A stretch of 14,029 nucleotides of DNA from Gammaproteobacteria bacterium (GTDB lineage Bacteria; Pseudomonadota; Gammaproteobacteria; Xanthomonadales; Xanthomonadaceae), in the NCBI GenBank assembly GCA_012510865.1, contig JAAZHF010000035.1, positions 1-14,029 of the forward strand, read 5' to 3'. The stretch's first letter is position 1. Every line of letters begins with the position of its first letter. The position numbers and the translations under genes are program-made. Positions 5,685 to 13,561 of the stretch are shown here, piece by piece. Below the pieces are notes generated by a model. The model saw nothing but the letters and a program-made list of their open reading frames with translations, ran no database searches and had not been told where the DNA came from.

Positions 5685-7552
5685 GGGGATCCGGGGGCAT
5701 CCAACCCGTGCAGTGTGGCGTAAATCCGTTCGGCAAGCGCGTTGCTGACGCCGTCCACGCGCGCGATCTCCTCGACGCCGGCGGCGCGCAGGCCGCCCAG
5801 GCCGCCGAAGTGCTTGAGCAGGGCCGCGCGACGGCGCGGCCCGATCCCGGGGATGTCCTCGAGCCGGCTGGTGCTGCGCGCCTTCTGCCGCCGGCCGCGG
5901 TGGCCGGTGATCGCGAAGCGGTGCGCCTCGTCGCGCACCTGCTGCACCAGCTGCAGCCCGGGCGAGTCGGCGCCCGGCTTCAGCTCGCGGGCCGGCTGCC
6001 CGTCGACCCCGGGCAGCAGCAGGGTCTCGTCGCCGGGCCTGCGCGCCTCGCCCTTGGCGACGCCGACCACGGGGATGCCGGCGAGGCCGAGCTCGGCCAG
6101 CACCGCGTTGGCCCGGGCCACCTGCCCCGCCCCGCCGTCGATCAGCAGCAGGTCGGGGAGCACGGCGTCGGGGTTGCCCGCGGCGCGGCGGAAGCGCCGC
6201 AGCAGGGCCTGGTGCATGGCGGCGTAGTCGTCGCCGGGCTCGATGCCGCTGATGTTGTAGCGGCGGTACTGGCTGCGCACGGGGCCCTCGGCGTCGAACA
6301 CCACCTGCGAGGCCACGGTGGCCTCGCCCATGGTGTGGCTGATGTCGAAGCACTCGATCCGGCGCGCCGGCTCGGCAAGGCCGAACAGCTCGCGCAGCGA
6401 CTCCGCGCGCGCGGCCTGCGCCGCCTGGCTGCCGAGCTGGGTCGCAAGGGCGTGCTCGGCGTTGCGCCGCGCGAGGTCGAGGTAGCCGGCGCGCTCGCCG
6501 CGGACGCTGGTCTTGACCTGCACCCTGTGGCCGGCGTCCAGCGCGAAGGCTTCCTCGAGCAGCGCGGCGTCGGCGAGGGCGCGGGCGAGCACGATCTCGC
6601 GCGGCGGCTGGTGCGCGGTGTAGTACTGGGCGACGAAGGCCGCCAGCACCTCGGCCGGGTCCTCGGCGCCGTTGGTCTTCGGGAAGAAGGCGCGGGTGCC
6701 GAAGTTGCGGCCGTCGCGGAAGGCCAGCAGCAGCACGCAGGCGCTGCTGCCCTGCATCGCGATCGCGAGCACGTCGAGGTCGGCGGCGCGGCCGTCGACG
6801 TACTGCCGGGCCTGCATGCCGCGCAGGCTGGCGAGCACGTCGCGCAGGCGCGCGGCCTCCTCGAAGTCCAGGCGCGCGGAGGCCGCCTCCATGGCGTCGC
6901 CGAGCTCGACCAGCAGTTCGTCGCTGTGCCCCTCGAGGAACAGGCGCACGCGGCGCACCGCGGCCTCGTAGGCGGCGGGCTCGACCAGGCCCACGCAGGG
7001 CGCGCTGCAGCGGCCGATCTGGTACTGCAGGCAGGGCCGCGAGCGGTTGCGGAACACGCTGTCCTCGCAGCTGCGCAGCTTGAACAGCTTGTGCAGCAGG
7101 TGCAGCGTCTCGCGCACGGCGACCACGCTGGAGTACGGGCCGTAGTAGCGCCCGGGCACCGACTGCGGGCCGCGGTGCAGCGCGATCCGCGGCCACTCCT
7201 CGCGCGTCACCAGCAGGTGCGGGTAGCTCTTGTCGTCGCGCAGCAGCACGTTGTAGCGCGGCTTCAGCGACTTGATCAGCTGGTTCTCCAGCAGCAGCGC
7301 CTCGGCCTCGGTGCGCGTGACCGTGACCTCGATGCGCGCGACCTGCGACAGCATCGCCATCGTGCGCGCGTTCTTGGGGCTGGAGTTGAAGTAGCTGGCC
7401 ACGCGCTTCTTCAGCGCGCCGGCCTTGCCGACGTACAGCACGGTGTCGTCGGCCGCGTACATGCGGTAGACGCCGGGCGCCGTGCTCAGGCCGCGGACGA
7501 AGGCCTTGCCGTCGAAGGCGGGGGCGGCGTGGGGGGCGCCGTCCCCGTTCAT
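5681..7552 (-). CDS. uvrC: UvrABC excinuclease subunit C
   Basis: The 623-residue protein makes both incisions in nucleotide excision repair, after UvrB is loaded on damaged DNA. Domains in order: GIY-YIG nuclease for the 3' cut (about 25-102; Tyr29, Tyr40, Arg50 and the metal ligand Glu89 in LLLEN); a Cys cluster (162, 174, 182, 186) with the spacing of the UvrC iron-sulfur site; a UVR motif for UvrB contact (about 212-247, DFEEAARLRD); an RNase H-like nuclease for the 5' cut (Asp403 in FDISH, Asp472 in IDGGAGQ, His544 in DEAHRFA); and a helix-hairpin-helix pair (about 564-615). The frame extends further upstream, but the ATG at 7552 gives the normal UvrC length and N-terminus. That ATG overlaps the preceding stop by 4 nt, and the 3' end overlaps pgsA by 4 nt. 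All key residues seem present. Confidence 0.98.
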   Translation of the reverse strand: MNGDGAPHAAPAFDGKAFVRGLSTAPGVYRMYAADDTVLYVGKAGALKKRVASYFNSSPKNARTMAMLSQVARIEVTVTRTEAEALLLENQLIKSLKPRYNVLLRDDKSYPHLLVTREEWPRIALHRGPQSVPGRYYGPYSSVVAVRETLHLLHKLFKLRSCEDSVFRNRSRPCLQYQIGRCSAPCVGLVEPAAYEAAVRRVRLFLEGHSDELLVELGDAMEAASARLDFEEAARLRDVLASLRGMQARQYVDGRAADLDVLAIAMQGSSACVLLLAFRDGRNFGTRAFFPKTNGAEDPAEVLAAFVAQYYTAHQPPREIVLARALADAALLEEAFALDAGHRVQVKTSVRGERAGYLDLARRNAEHALATQLGSQAAQAARAESLRELFGLAEPARRIECFDISHTMGEATVASQVVFDAEGPVRSQYRRYNISGIEPGDDYAAMHQALLRRFRRAAGNPDAVLPDLLLIDGGAGQVARANAVLAELGLAGIPVVGVAKGEARRPGDETLLLPGVDGQPARELKPGADSPGLQLVQQVRDEAHRFAITGHRGRRQKARSTSRLEDIPGIGPRRRAALLKHFGGLGGLRAAGVEEIARVDGVSNALAERIYATLHGLDAPGSP

Positions 7553-8973
7553 TCGCCGATGGGAACGTGCTTCAGGCTGCCGTCCCGGGTGTCGTAACGC
7601 AGCACCGCGTGCGCGTCGGTGTCGGCGATCCAGACCGAGCCGTCGGCCACCGCCAGGCCGCCGGGCGCGTGCAGGCGCTGCGGCAGCTCCACGGTGGTGA
7701 GCTCGCCGCCGCCCAGGCGCAGCGAGCGCAGGCGGTCGTTGCCGCTGTCGGCGATCCACAGCACGGGCGCGTCCGGATCGAGCGCGATCGCCTGCGGGTG
7801 CTGCAAGCGGGCGTCGCCGCGGGGGCCGTCGGCGTCGCCGTGGGTCCAGGCATCGACCCCGACCAGGGTGGCGACCTGGCCGCTGCGGGCGTTGGCCGAG
7901 CGGATCGCCGAGCCGGCGGCATCGCAGACGTAGACCACCTGCTGCACCGAGGCCAGCGAGCTGGGCTCGGCGAAGGCGGCGGCGTCGCGCGGGCCGTCGA
8001 CCACGGCCAGGCTCCCGGAGCCGGCGACCCGCGAGATCGCCGGCGCGCCGAGGTGGAAGCGCCACACGCGGTTGTCGCCGGCGGTGGCGATGTACAGGTT
8101 GCCGGCGGCCAGCGACACCGCGCGCGGCTGGTCGAGCACCACCATCCGCGGGTCGCTGACCGGGCCTTCCGCGGGCGTGCCCGGGCGGCCGGCGCCGACC
8201 ACGGTGTCGATGTCGCCGCCGCGCAGCTGGATGCGGCGCACGGCGTGGTTGCCGGTGTCGGCGATGTACAGGGTGTCGCGCTCGACGCAGAGGCCGTGCG
8301 GCCGGTTGAACGCGGCCAGCTCCATGGGCCCGTCGATGAAGCCGGCGCCGCCGCTGCCGAACTGGCGCAGTACGCGCCCGCTGAGGTCGCACTCGAGCAC
8401 GCGGTGGTGGCCGCTGTCGGCGACGTAGAGGTAGTTGCCCGACAGCGCGAGGCCGATCGGGAAGCGCAGCGGCAGCATGGGCTCGCCGCCGCGGCGCATC
8501 TCGATGCGCTCTTCGTTCAGCGAGCGCGGCTGGATCTCGGACTGCAGCCGGGTGATGGCGGCGTCGATGTCGCGCAGCTGGCCGTCACCGACGAAGCGTT
8601 CGCGCACCTGGCCGGCGGCGTCGACCAGGACCACGGTCGGCCAGGCCTCGATGCCGTAGTGCTGCCACAGGACCCAGTCCGGGTCGTGGCCGATGGGGAA
8701 GGCGAAGCGGTTGCGCGAGAAGCGGCGGATCACCCGCCGGCCTTCGCGCTCGTGCTCGAAGCGCGGCACGTGGACCGCGACCACGTTGAGACGGTCGGGA
8801 TGGCGGTTGCGCAGGTGCCCCAGGTCGACCAGGGTCTGCATGCACCAGGCCGAGCCGGCATTGACGAAGGCCAGCGCCGAGACCCGGCCGAGCAGCTGCG
8901 ACATGCGCAGCGGCTCGGCGGTGTTCAGCCACTCGAGACCGGACGGGAACTCGGGCGCGGGCGCAGCGTCCAT
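7549..8973 (-). CDS. Thioredoxin-fold plus NHL six-bladed propeller protein (NHLRC2-like), lacking the second CxxC cysteine
   Basis: This 474-residue protein has an N-terminal thioredoxin/TlpA-like domain (about 15-145) and a C-terminal NHL propeller (about 165-470). The redox site reads AWCMQT: Cys44 is present, but the second cysteine of WCxxC is Thr47. The cis-proline region WPTVVLVD (Pro112) is kept. Six NHL blades are visible from repeats of the form LYIADTGNHAVRRI at 182-194, 235-248, 293-306, 347-360, 405-418 and 447-460. No signal peptide is seen, so it is probably cytoplasmic. The domain order matches the conserved NHLRC2 type, whose bacterial role is not settled. The gene starts directly after the preceding stop (TGAATG) and overlaps uvrC by 4 nt, so it is co-translated with a DNA repair gene. 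The fold assignment is firm; whether it has redox activity is open. Confidence 0.9.
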   Translation of the reverse strand: MDAAPAPEFPSGLEWLNTAEPLRMSQLLGRVSALAFVNAGSAWCMQTLVDLGHLRNRHPDRLNVVAVHVPRFEHEREGRRVIRRFSRNRFAFPIGHDPDWVLWQHYGIEAWPTVVLVDAAGQVRERFVGDGQLRDIDAAITRLQSEIQPRSLNEERIEMRRGGEPMLPLRFPIGLALSGNYLYVADSGHHRVLECDLSGRVLRQFGSGGAGFIDGPMELAAFNRPHGLCVERDTLYIADTGNHAVRRIQLRGGDIDTVVGAGRPGTPAEGPVSDPRMVVLDQPRAVSLAAGNLYIATAGDNRVWRFHLGAPAISRVAGSGSLAVVDGPRDAAAFAEPSSLASVQQVVYVCDAAGSAIRSANARSGQVATLVGVDAWTHGDADGPRGDARLQHPQAIALDPDAPVLWIADSGNDRLRSLRLGGGELTTVELPQRLHAPGGLAVADGSVWIADTDAHAVLRYDTRDGSLKHVPIGE

Positions 8974-9432
8974 TCAGAGGATCGTGTTCGCCCTTCCGCG
9001 GCCGGCGGCTTCCATGCGCTGCCGCGAATCGTCCTGCTGGCGGCGGCGCTCGGCCACGCTGCGGCACACGGTGGTGGCCATGCGCGAGCCGATCGGGGTC
9101 TCGCGCGAGCAGATCAGGCGGCTGTCGCTGCGGGCACGGGTCAGGATGGTGTTGACCACTTCCTGCTCGTTGATCAGCTTGGCGCGGTCGTCGGGGTGCA
9201 GCGCATTGGCTTCGCGGCCGCCCAGGAGGCGCTCCATGCGGCCCAGCGCCTCGACCACCCGCGAACGGTTCTCGGGCGTGATCTCGGCGTAGGTCTCGCC
9301 GTCCGCGAGGTCGGTGAGGACCTTCTTCTGCTGCTCGGCGAAGCTGGCGTTGCCAGTGACATCGACCGAGCTGCGTGCCGTCGCCGCGGAGGCGAACAGC
9401 ATCAGCGCCACCAGAACCAGTCCCTTCTTCAT
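8974..9432 (-). CDS. Small secreted protein of unknown function with a conserved-looking Cys pair
   Basis: The 152-residue product has a clear Sec signal peptide (MKKGLVLVALMLFASAATA, cleavage probably after residue 19), so it is expected in the periplasm. The mature part is charged and probably mostly helical. Two cysteines (108 and 123) frame the segment CSRETPIGSR...TTVC and could form a disulfide. The pattern C-x2-E-x-P-x-GS-x6-C resembles small uncharacterised exported proteins of Xanthomonadaceae, from memory and without a search. The tail (128-148) is rich in Arg, Gln and Asp. A weak GGGG/GAG site precedes the ATG. It lies 73 nt after kdsB and its TGA touches the ATG of the NHL protein gene. 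I do not recognise a function. Confidence 0.8.
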   Translation of the reverse strand: MKKGLVLVALMLFASAATARSSVDVTGNASFAEQQKKVLTDLADGETYAEITPENRSRVVEALGRMERLLGGREANALHPDDRAKLINEQEVVNTILTRARSDSRLICSRETPIGSRMATTVCRSVAERRRQQDDSRQRMEAAGRGRANTIL

Positions 9433-9505
9433 CTCGACCCCGTGCCATTTGCGTTGGTGAGGGCCGATCTTACTTCAAGCGGGGCGCCCGCACCTCCCAC
9501 CCTGG

Positions 9506-10291
9506 TCACCCCTGCCGCGGCTCCCCGGCGGCCAGGCGGCGCTCGGCGCGCTCGAGGTCCGCGGGGGTGTCCACGCCCGGCGGGAAGGGTTCCGGGGTGA
9601 TCCCGACCGCGATCCGGAAGCCGTGCTCCAGGGCCCTCAGCTGCTCCAGCGATTCGGTCCGCTCCAGCGGGGTCGGGGCCAGGGCCGCGAAGCGGCGCAG
9701 GAAGGCGGCGCGATAGGCGTAGATCCCGATGTGGCGCAGCCAGTGGCCGCCGGGCGGGAGCCGGTCGCGCGCCGCCGCGTCGGCCCACGCGTCGCGGGGC
9801 CAGGGCACGGGCGCGCGGCGGAAGTAGAGCGCATCGCCGCCGGCCGACCGGACCAGCTTCACGGCGTTGGGGTCGGCCAGGGTGGCCGCGTCCTCGACCG
9901 GCGCCGCCAGGGTCGCCATCTCGGCGCCGGAGTCCACCAGCACCCGGGCCGCCTCGCGGATGCCGGCGGCGGGGGCGAAGGGCTCGTCGCCCTGCAGGTT
10001 GACGACCACCGCGTCGTCGGCCCAGCCGGCGATCGCGGCGCATTCGGCCAGCCGGTCGCTGCCCGAGGCGTGGTCGGGCGAGGTCATGGCGACCCGCACC
10101 CCGCTGCCCGCCAGCGCGTCGGCGATGCGCCCGTCGTCGGCCGCGACCCAGACCTCCGCGGCGCCGGCCGCCAGCGCGCGACGGGCGACGTGCAGGACCA
10201 GCGGTTCGCCGGCGAGCAGGCGCAGCGGCTTGCCCGGAAGCCGGGTCGCCGCGAAGCGGGCCGGGATGGCGACGACGAAGGGCGGTTCCAT
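9506..10291 (-). CDS. kdsB: 3-deoxy-manno-octulosonate cytidylyltransferase (CMP-Kdo synthetase)
   Basis: The 261-residue cytoplasmic enzyme activates Kdo with CTP to give CMP-Kdo for the LPS inner core. The N-terminal nucleotide-binding signature [17 protein letters not shown] (7-23) is typical. [10 protein letters not shown] (74-83), NLQGDEPF (98-105, with the Mg-binding Asp102), RHIGIYAYR (186-194) and [11 protein letters not shown] (212-222) are all diagnostic of KdsB. The segment YFRRAPVPW (157-165) has Arg where E. coli has Ser (YFSRA). The length agrees with the family (about 250). It lies 49 nt after lpxK, with no clear Shine-Dalgarno; a TACAAT hexamer sits 7 to 12 nt before the start codon. 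Its place beside lpxK and msbA is the usual lipid A/Kdo arrangement of gammaproteobacteria. Confidence 0.97.
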   Translation of the reverse strand: MEPPFVVAIPARFAATRLPGKPLRLLAGEPLVLHVARRALAAGAAEVWVAADDGRIADALAGSGVRVAMTSPDHASGSDRLAECAAIAGWADDAVVVNLQGDEPFAPAAGIREAARVLVDSGAEMATLAAPVEDAATLADPNAVKLVRSAGGDALYFRRAPVPWPRDAWADAAARDRLPPGGHWLRHIGIYAYRAAFLRRFAALAPTPLERTESLEQLRALEHGFRIAVGITPEPFPPGVDTPADLERAERRLAAGEPRQG

Positions 10292-10303
10292 CCGCCGATT
10301 GTA
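10292..10303 (-). promoter_or_regulatory. Possible -10 element for leaderless kdsB transcription
   Basis: The minus strand reads TACAAT at 10303-10298, five of six to the -10 consensus, exactly at -12 to -7 if the A of the kdsB start codon is +1. No good -35 box is seen where one would lie (GCTCCC), and no extended TG motif. The weak ribosome site (CGGCGG) adjoins the start. It may be chance. Confidence 0.25.
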
Positions 10304-10340
10304 TGCCGCGCCCCGGCCGCGGGAGCGCGACCGCGTGCGG

Positions 10341-11342
10341 CTAGGTCCGCGATCCCGCCAGCTTCGCCAGCAGCGCGACCCAGAACGCCTCGGGCAGCTC
10401 CGCCGCGACCGGCACGGCGTAGTGCCGGTCGGTGACGAAGGCCGCGCACTTCACCGCGTCCTTCGCGGTCATCAGCACCGGCAGGTCGCTGCCGAAGCGC
10501 AGGTCGTCGGCGACGTAGGCGTGGTGGTCGGGGAAGGCGTGCGGCACCACGGCGATGCCGAGCGCGCGCAGCATGGCGAAGAAGCGCTCGGGGTCGCCGA
10601 TCCCCGCCACCGCGTGCACGCGGCGGCCGGCGAAGGACGACAGCGGCTGCGGACGGCCGCCGCGCAGCGGCACCGCGTCCGCGGGCGCCAGCCACATCGG
10701 CCACTCGCCGAAGCCGGCGGAGATGTCGGGATCGCTGCCGGCGTTGAGCACGCGGAAGTCGCAGGCGGCGCCGCGCGCGGCGGGTTCGCGCATCGGGCCG
10801 GCCGGGATCGGGAGGCCGTTGCCGTGGCGGCGCCGGCCGTCGATCACCTCGATCTCGACGTCTCGCGCCAGCGCGTAGTGCTGCAGGCCGTCGTCGCAGA
10901 CCACGATGTCGCAGCCGGCGGCGGCCAGGGCCCGGGCGGCGGCGACGCGGTCGCGGTCGACGCGCACCCGGGCCTCGGTCTGGCGCGCGATCAGCACCGG
11001 CTCGTCGCCGCCCTCGGCCGCCGGCGTCGTGGCCTCGCCCCACAGCGGCCGGTCCGCGCGCGCGCGGCCATAGCCGCGGCTGGCCACGCCGGGGGTCCAG
11101 CCCTCGGCGCGCAGGCGTTCGACGATGGCGATGGCCAGCGGCGTCTTGCCGCTGCCGCCGGCCACCAGGTTGCCGACCACCACCACCGGCACGCCGACCC
11201 GGTGCCGGCGCAGCAGGCCGGCGCCGTACAGGCGCACGCGCAGCGCCACCAGCGCGGCATAGAGCGCGGAGGCGGCGCGCGCCCACAGCGGCACGCGGGC
11301 GTCGGGCGCGTACCACCAGCGCGGGGCCTGCCGCCGGCTCAC
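10341..11342 (-). CDS. lpxK: Tetraacyldisaccharide 4'-kinase (lipid A 4'-kinase)
   Basis: This 333-residue inner-membrane-associated P-loop kinase adds the 4'-phosphate to the lipid A precursor using ATP. The N-terminal hydrophobic stretch (about 22-44) is the membrane anchor, followed by [16 protein letters not shown] with the Walker A loop at 61-67. Other LpxK motifs are GVASRGYGR (85-93), GDEP (112-115), CDDGLQHY (149-156), the R-x-GNG-x2-IPAGPMREP stretch (about 172-187) and MTAKDAVK near the C-terminus. The start is GTG at 11342-11340, overlapping the msbA stop (GTGA). The frame is open upstream, but the N-terminus RRQAPRWWY fits the family. GAGGG just upstream can serve as ribosome site. 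Overlap with msbA suggests coupled translation of the last lipid A steps. Confidence 0.97.
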   Translation of the reverse strand: MSRRQAPRWWYAPDARVPLWARAASALYAALVALRVRLYGAGLLRRHRVGVPVVVVGNLVAGGSGKTPLAIAIVERLRAEGWTPGVASRGYGRARADRPLWGEATTPAAEGGDEPVLIARQTEARVRVDRDRVAAARALAAAGCDIVVCDDGLQHYALARDVEIEVIDGRRRHGNGLPIPAGPMREPAARGAACDFRVLNAGSDPDISAGFGEWPMWLAPADAVPLRGGRPQPLSSFAGRRVHAVAGIGDPERFFAMLRALGIAVVPHAFPDHHAYVADDLRFGSDLPVLMTAKDAVKCAAFVTDRHYAVPVAAELPEAFWVALLAKLAGSRT

Positions 11343-13111
11343 GCCGCGCCGCCCTCGCGGAACTGCATCGAGTGGAGGTGGGCGTACAGGCCGCCCTGCG
11401 CCAGCAGCGAGGCGTGCGTGCCCTGCTCCACCAGGCGGCCCTGGTCGAACACCAGCACCTGGTCGGCGTGCTCGATGGTCGAGAGCCGGTGCGCGACCAC
11501 CAGCGTGGTGCGGTCGGGCATCAGCCGCTCCAGCGCGTCCTGCACCAGGCGCTCGGACTCGGTGTCGAGCGCGGCGGTGGCCTCGTCGAGGATCAGGATC
11601 GGCGCGTCGCGCAGGATCGCGCGCGCGATCGCCAGGCGCTGGCGCTGGCCGCCGGACAGCAGCGAGCCGTCCTCGCCGATCCGGGTGTCGAGGCCCTGCG
11701 GCAGGCGCTCGATGAACTCCCATGCGTTGGCGGCCTCGGCGGCGGCGCGGATGTCCTCGCGCGGGGCGTCGAAGCCGTAGGCGATGTTCGCGGCCACGGT
11801 GTCGTCGAACAGGGCCACGCGCTGGCCGACCAGGGCGATCTGCCGGCGCAGGTCGGCCAGCGGGTAGTCGCCCAGCGGCACCCCGTCCAGCGTGATGCGC
11901 CCGGAGCTGGGCTCGTAGAAGCGCGGGACCAGGCGCACCAGGCTGGTCTTGCCGCTGCCCGAGCGGCCCACGATCGCGGTCACCGTTCCCGGCGAGGCGC
12001 GGAAGCTGACGTCCTGCAGCGCGCTGCCGTCGCCGCGGGCGTAGCGCAGGCCGACGTCGTCGAACACCAGCTCGCCGCGCACGCGACCCACGGCATGGCG
12101 GCCGGCGTCCTCTTCCTCGGCGTCGTCGAGGATCGAGAACAGGCGCTCGGCGGCGGCCACGCCCCGCCCGATCACGCTCTGCACGTTGGTGATCCGGCGC
12201 AGCGACGGGATGATGCCCATCATCGCCGTCATCAGCTGCATGAACTCGCCCGGGTCCAGGCGCCCGGCCAGGGCTTCGTGGATCGCCACCCAGACGATCG
12301 CCGCCAGCGCCAGCGCGGCCAGCACCTGCACCAGCGCCGAGGACATCGCGCGCGTGGCCTCGACCTTCAGGTTCAGGCGCAGCACGCGGTTGGCGAGGAT
12401 CGAATAGCGCGACTGCTCGAAGGCCTGCGCGCCGTGCACCTTCACGTCCTGCTGCGCGGCCAGCGACTGCTCGGCGCTGTGCGCGAGGTCGCCCATGCTG
12501 TTCTGGATGCCGCGGCTGATGCGCCGGTAGCGCCCGCCCACGTACCAGACCAGGACCCCGATCAGCGGCGCGACCAGGACCATCGCCAGCGTCACCTTGG
12601 GGCTGGTGTACAGCATCAGCCCGAGCAGGAAGACGATGGTCAGGCCGTCGGCGACGACCATCTTCAGCGCGTCGGCGCTGGCCTGGGTGACCTGCTCGGT
12701 GTCGAAGTTGAGGCGGCTGACCATCTGCGGCACGGCTTCGGCGTCGAAGCGGCTGCTGGGCAGGCGCAGGTACTTGCCGAGCACCAGCTCGCGCAGGTCG
12801 CGCACCACGCTGCGCCCGGCGCGGGCGATGCCGTAGTCGGTGACGAAGGTGGCGGCGCCGCGCAGCAGGAACAGGCCGATGATCGCCAGCGGCAGGATCA
12901 CCGCCATGTCGGGCTTGGGGTCGACGAAGCCGTCGTTGGTCAGCGGCTTCATCAGCCAGACGAAGGCGGAGCCGGCCGCGGCCTCGACCACCATGCCGAC
13001 CATGGCCACCGCGAGCAGCGGCCAGTAGCGCCCCGCGTGGCCGAGCAGGCGGCGGTAGGTCCGCCAGGCGCTGGGCGGCGCCGGCGGTCCGCCGGCGGGC
13101 GCGGGGCTCAT
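11339..13111 (-). CDS. msbA: Lipid A export ABC transporter (flippase), permease/ATPase
   Basis: The 590-residue half-transporter flips core-lipid A across the inner membrane as a homodimer. The N-terminal part (about 25-315) has six membrane segments, with a Pro/Ala-rich leader ([13 protein letters not shown]) before TM1. The ATPase domain (about 345-585) has Walker A GRSGSGKT (382-389), Q-loop Gln430, signature LLSGGQRQR (484-492), Walker B ILILDEAT (505-512) and H-loop His541. The length agrees with MsbA (about 580). The start ATG overlaps the exbD stop by 4 nt and the stop overlaps lpxK by 4 nt. The lpxK neighbour makes MsbA far more likely than a drug exporter of the same fold. Confidence 0.96.
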   Translation of the reverse strand: MSPAPAGGPPAPPSAWRTYRRLLGHAGRYWPLLAVAMVGMVVEAAAGSAFVWLMKPLTNDGFVDPKPDMAVILPLAIIGLFLLRGAATFVTDYGIARAGRSVVRDLRELVLGKYLRLPSSRFDAEAVPQMVSRLNFDTEQVTQASADALKMVVADGLTIVFLLGLMLYTSPKVTLAMVLVAPLIGVLVWYVGGRYRRISRGIQNSMGDLAHSAEQSLAAQQDVKVHGAQAFEQSRYSILANRVLRLNLKVEATRAMSSALVQVLAALALAAIVWVAIHEALAGRLDPGEFMQLMTAMMGIIPSLRRITNVQSVIGRGVAAAERLFSILDDAEEEDAGRHAVGRVRGELVFDDVGLRYARGDGSALQDVSFRASPGTVTAIVGRSGSGKTSLVRLVPRFYEPSSGRITLDGVPLGDYPLADLRRQIALVGQRVALFDDTVAANIAYGFDAPREDIRAAAEAANAWEFIERLPQGLDTRIGEDGSLLSGGQRQRLAIARAILRDAPILILDEATAALDTESERLVQDALERLMPDRTTLVVAHRLSTIEHADQVLVFDQGRLVEQGTHASLLAQGGLYAHLHSMQFREGGAA

Positions 13112-13554
13112 CGCGCGGGATCCCCTGCCACCGGCGCGCCGGGCTCCGGCGCGGTGGCGATGGAGATGCGGCGGAAGCCCAGCTGCCCCAGCGCGTCCAT
13201 CGCGGTGACCACGGCCTGGTGCGGCGTGCGCGCGTCGGCGCGCAGCAGCACCGGGCGCTCGCGGTCGTCGCCGGCGACCTCGAGGATGGTCGACTTGATC
13301 GCCTCGACGTCGGTGCGCAGGGCCTCGCGGTCGTCGATGAAATAGCGGCCGTCGGCGTTGACCAGCACGCTCAGCGCGGGCTGCTCGCCGTCGGCCGGGC
13401 GCGCGTCGGCCCGCGGCAGCTCCAGCTTCAGCATCGAGCGCGTGTCGAAGGTGGTCGTGACCACGAAGAAGATGATCAGCACCAGGATCACGTCGATCAG
13501 CGGCACGAGGTTGATCTCCGGGACGTCCTCGGCGCGGCGGTCGCGGATGCGCAT
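13108..13554 (-). CDS. exbD: ExbD/TolR family biopolymer transport protein
   Basis: The 148-residue protein has a short cytoplasmic N-terminus, one membrane helix (about 16-35) and a periplasmic domain, the ExbD/TolR layout. The motif [17 protein letters not shown] includes Asp21, the conserved membrane aspartate that carries protons in this family. With ExbB it forms a channel that uses proton-motive force to drive TonB or a related partner. It follows the ExbB-like gene by 7 nt and overlaps msbA by 4 nt. No TonB gene is visible. Such exbB-exbD pairs ahead of msbA are common in Xanthomonadaceae and other proteobacteria (recalled, not searched). The exact partner is unknown, so this could equally be called a TolR-like protein. 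Confidence 0.93.
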   Translation of the reverse strand: MRIRDRRAEDVPEINLVPLIDVILVLIIFFVVTTTFDTRSMLKLELPRADARPADGEQPALSVLVNADGRYFIDDREALRTDVEAIKSTILEVAGDDRERPVLLRADARTPHQAVVTAMDALGQLGFRRISIATAPEPGAPVAGDPAR

Positions 13555-13561
13555 GCGGGGC

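Noticed and set aside
5685..7196. Upstream extension of the pgsA frame to a 703-residue protein
   Set aside because: The extension is an out-of-frame shadow of uvrC; the normal PgsA start overlaps the uvrC stop.
7553..8392. Upstream extension of the uvrC frame to a 903-residue protein
   Set aside because: The extra part is Arg/Pro-rich shadow of the NHL gene; the ATG at 7552 gives the normal UvrC N-terminus and length.
9433..9505. Promoter (TAAGAT at 9472-9467) ahead of the small secreted protein gene
   Set aside because: Only four of six bases match the -10 consensus and no suitable -35 box is at the right distance.
11343..11723. Upstream extension of the lpxK frame to 460 residues
   Set aside because: The added residues are a shadow of the msbA ATPase domain; the GTG at 11342 fits LpxK length and the overlap pattern.
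5708..13345. Several plus-strand open frames over 600 codons (5708-7597, 7567-9600, 9867-11780, 11372-13345)
   Set aside because: All lie antisense to recognised genes (uvrC, NHL protein, kdsB/lpxK, msbA) and show the same biased composition without motifs.
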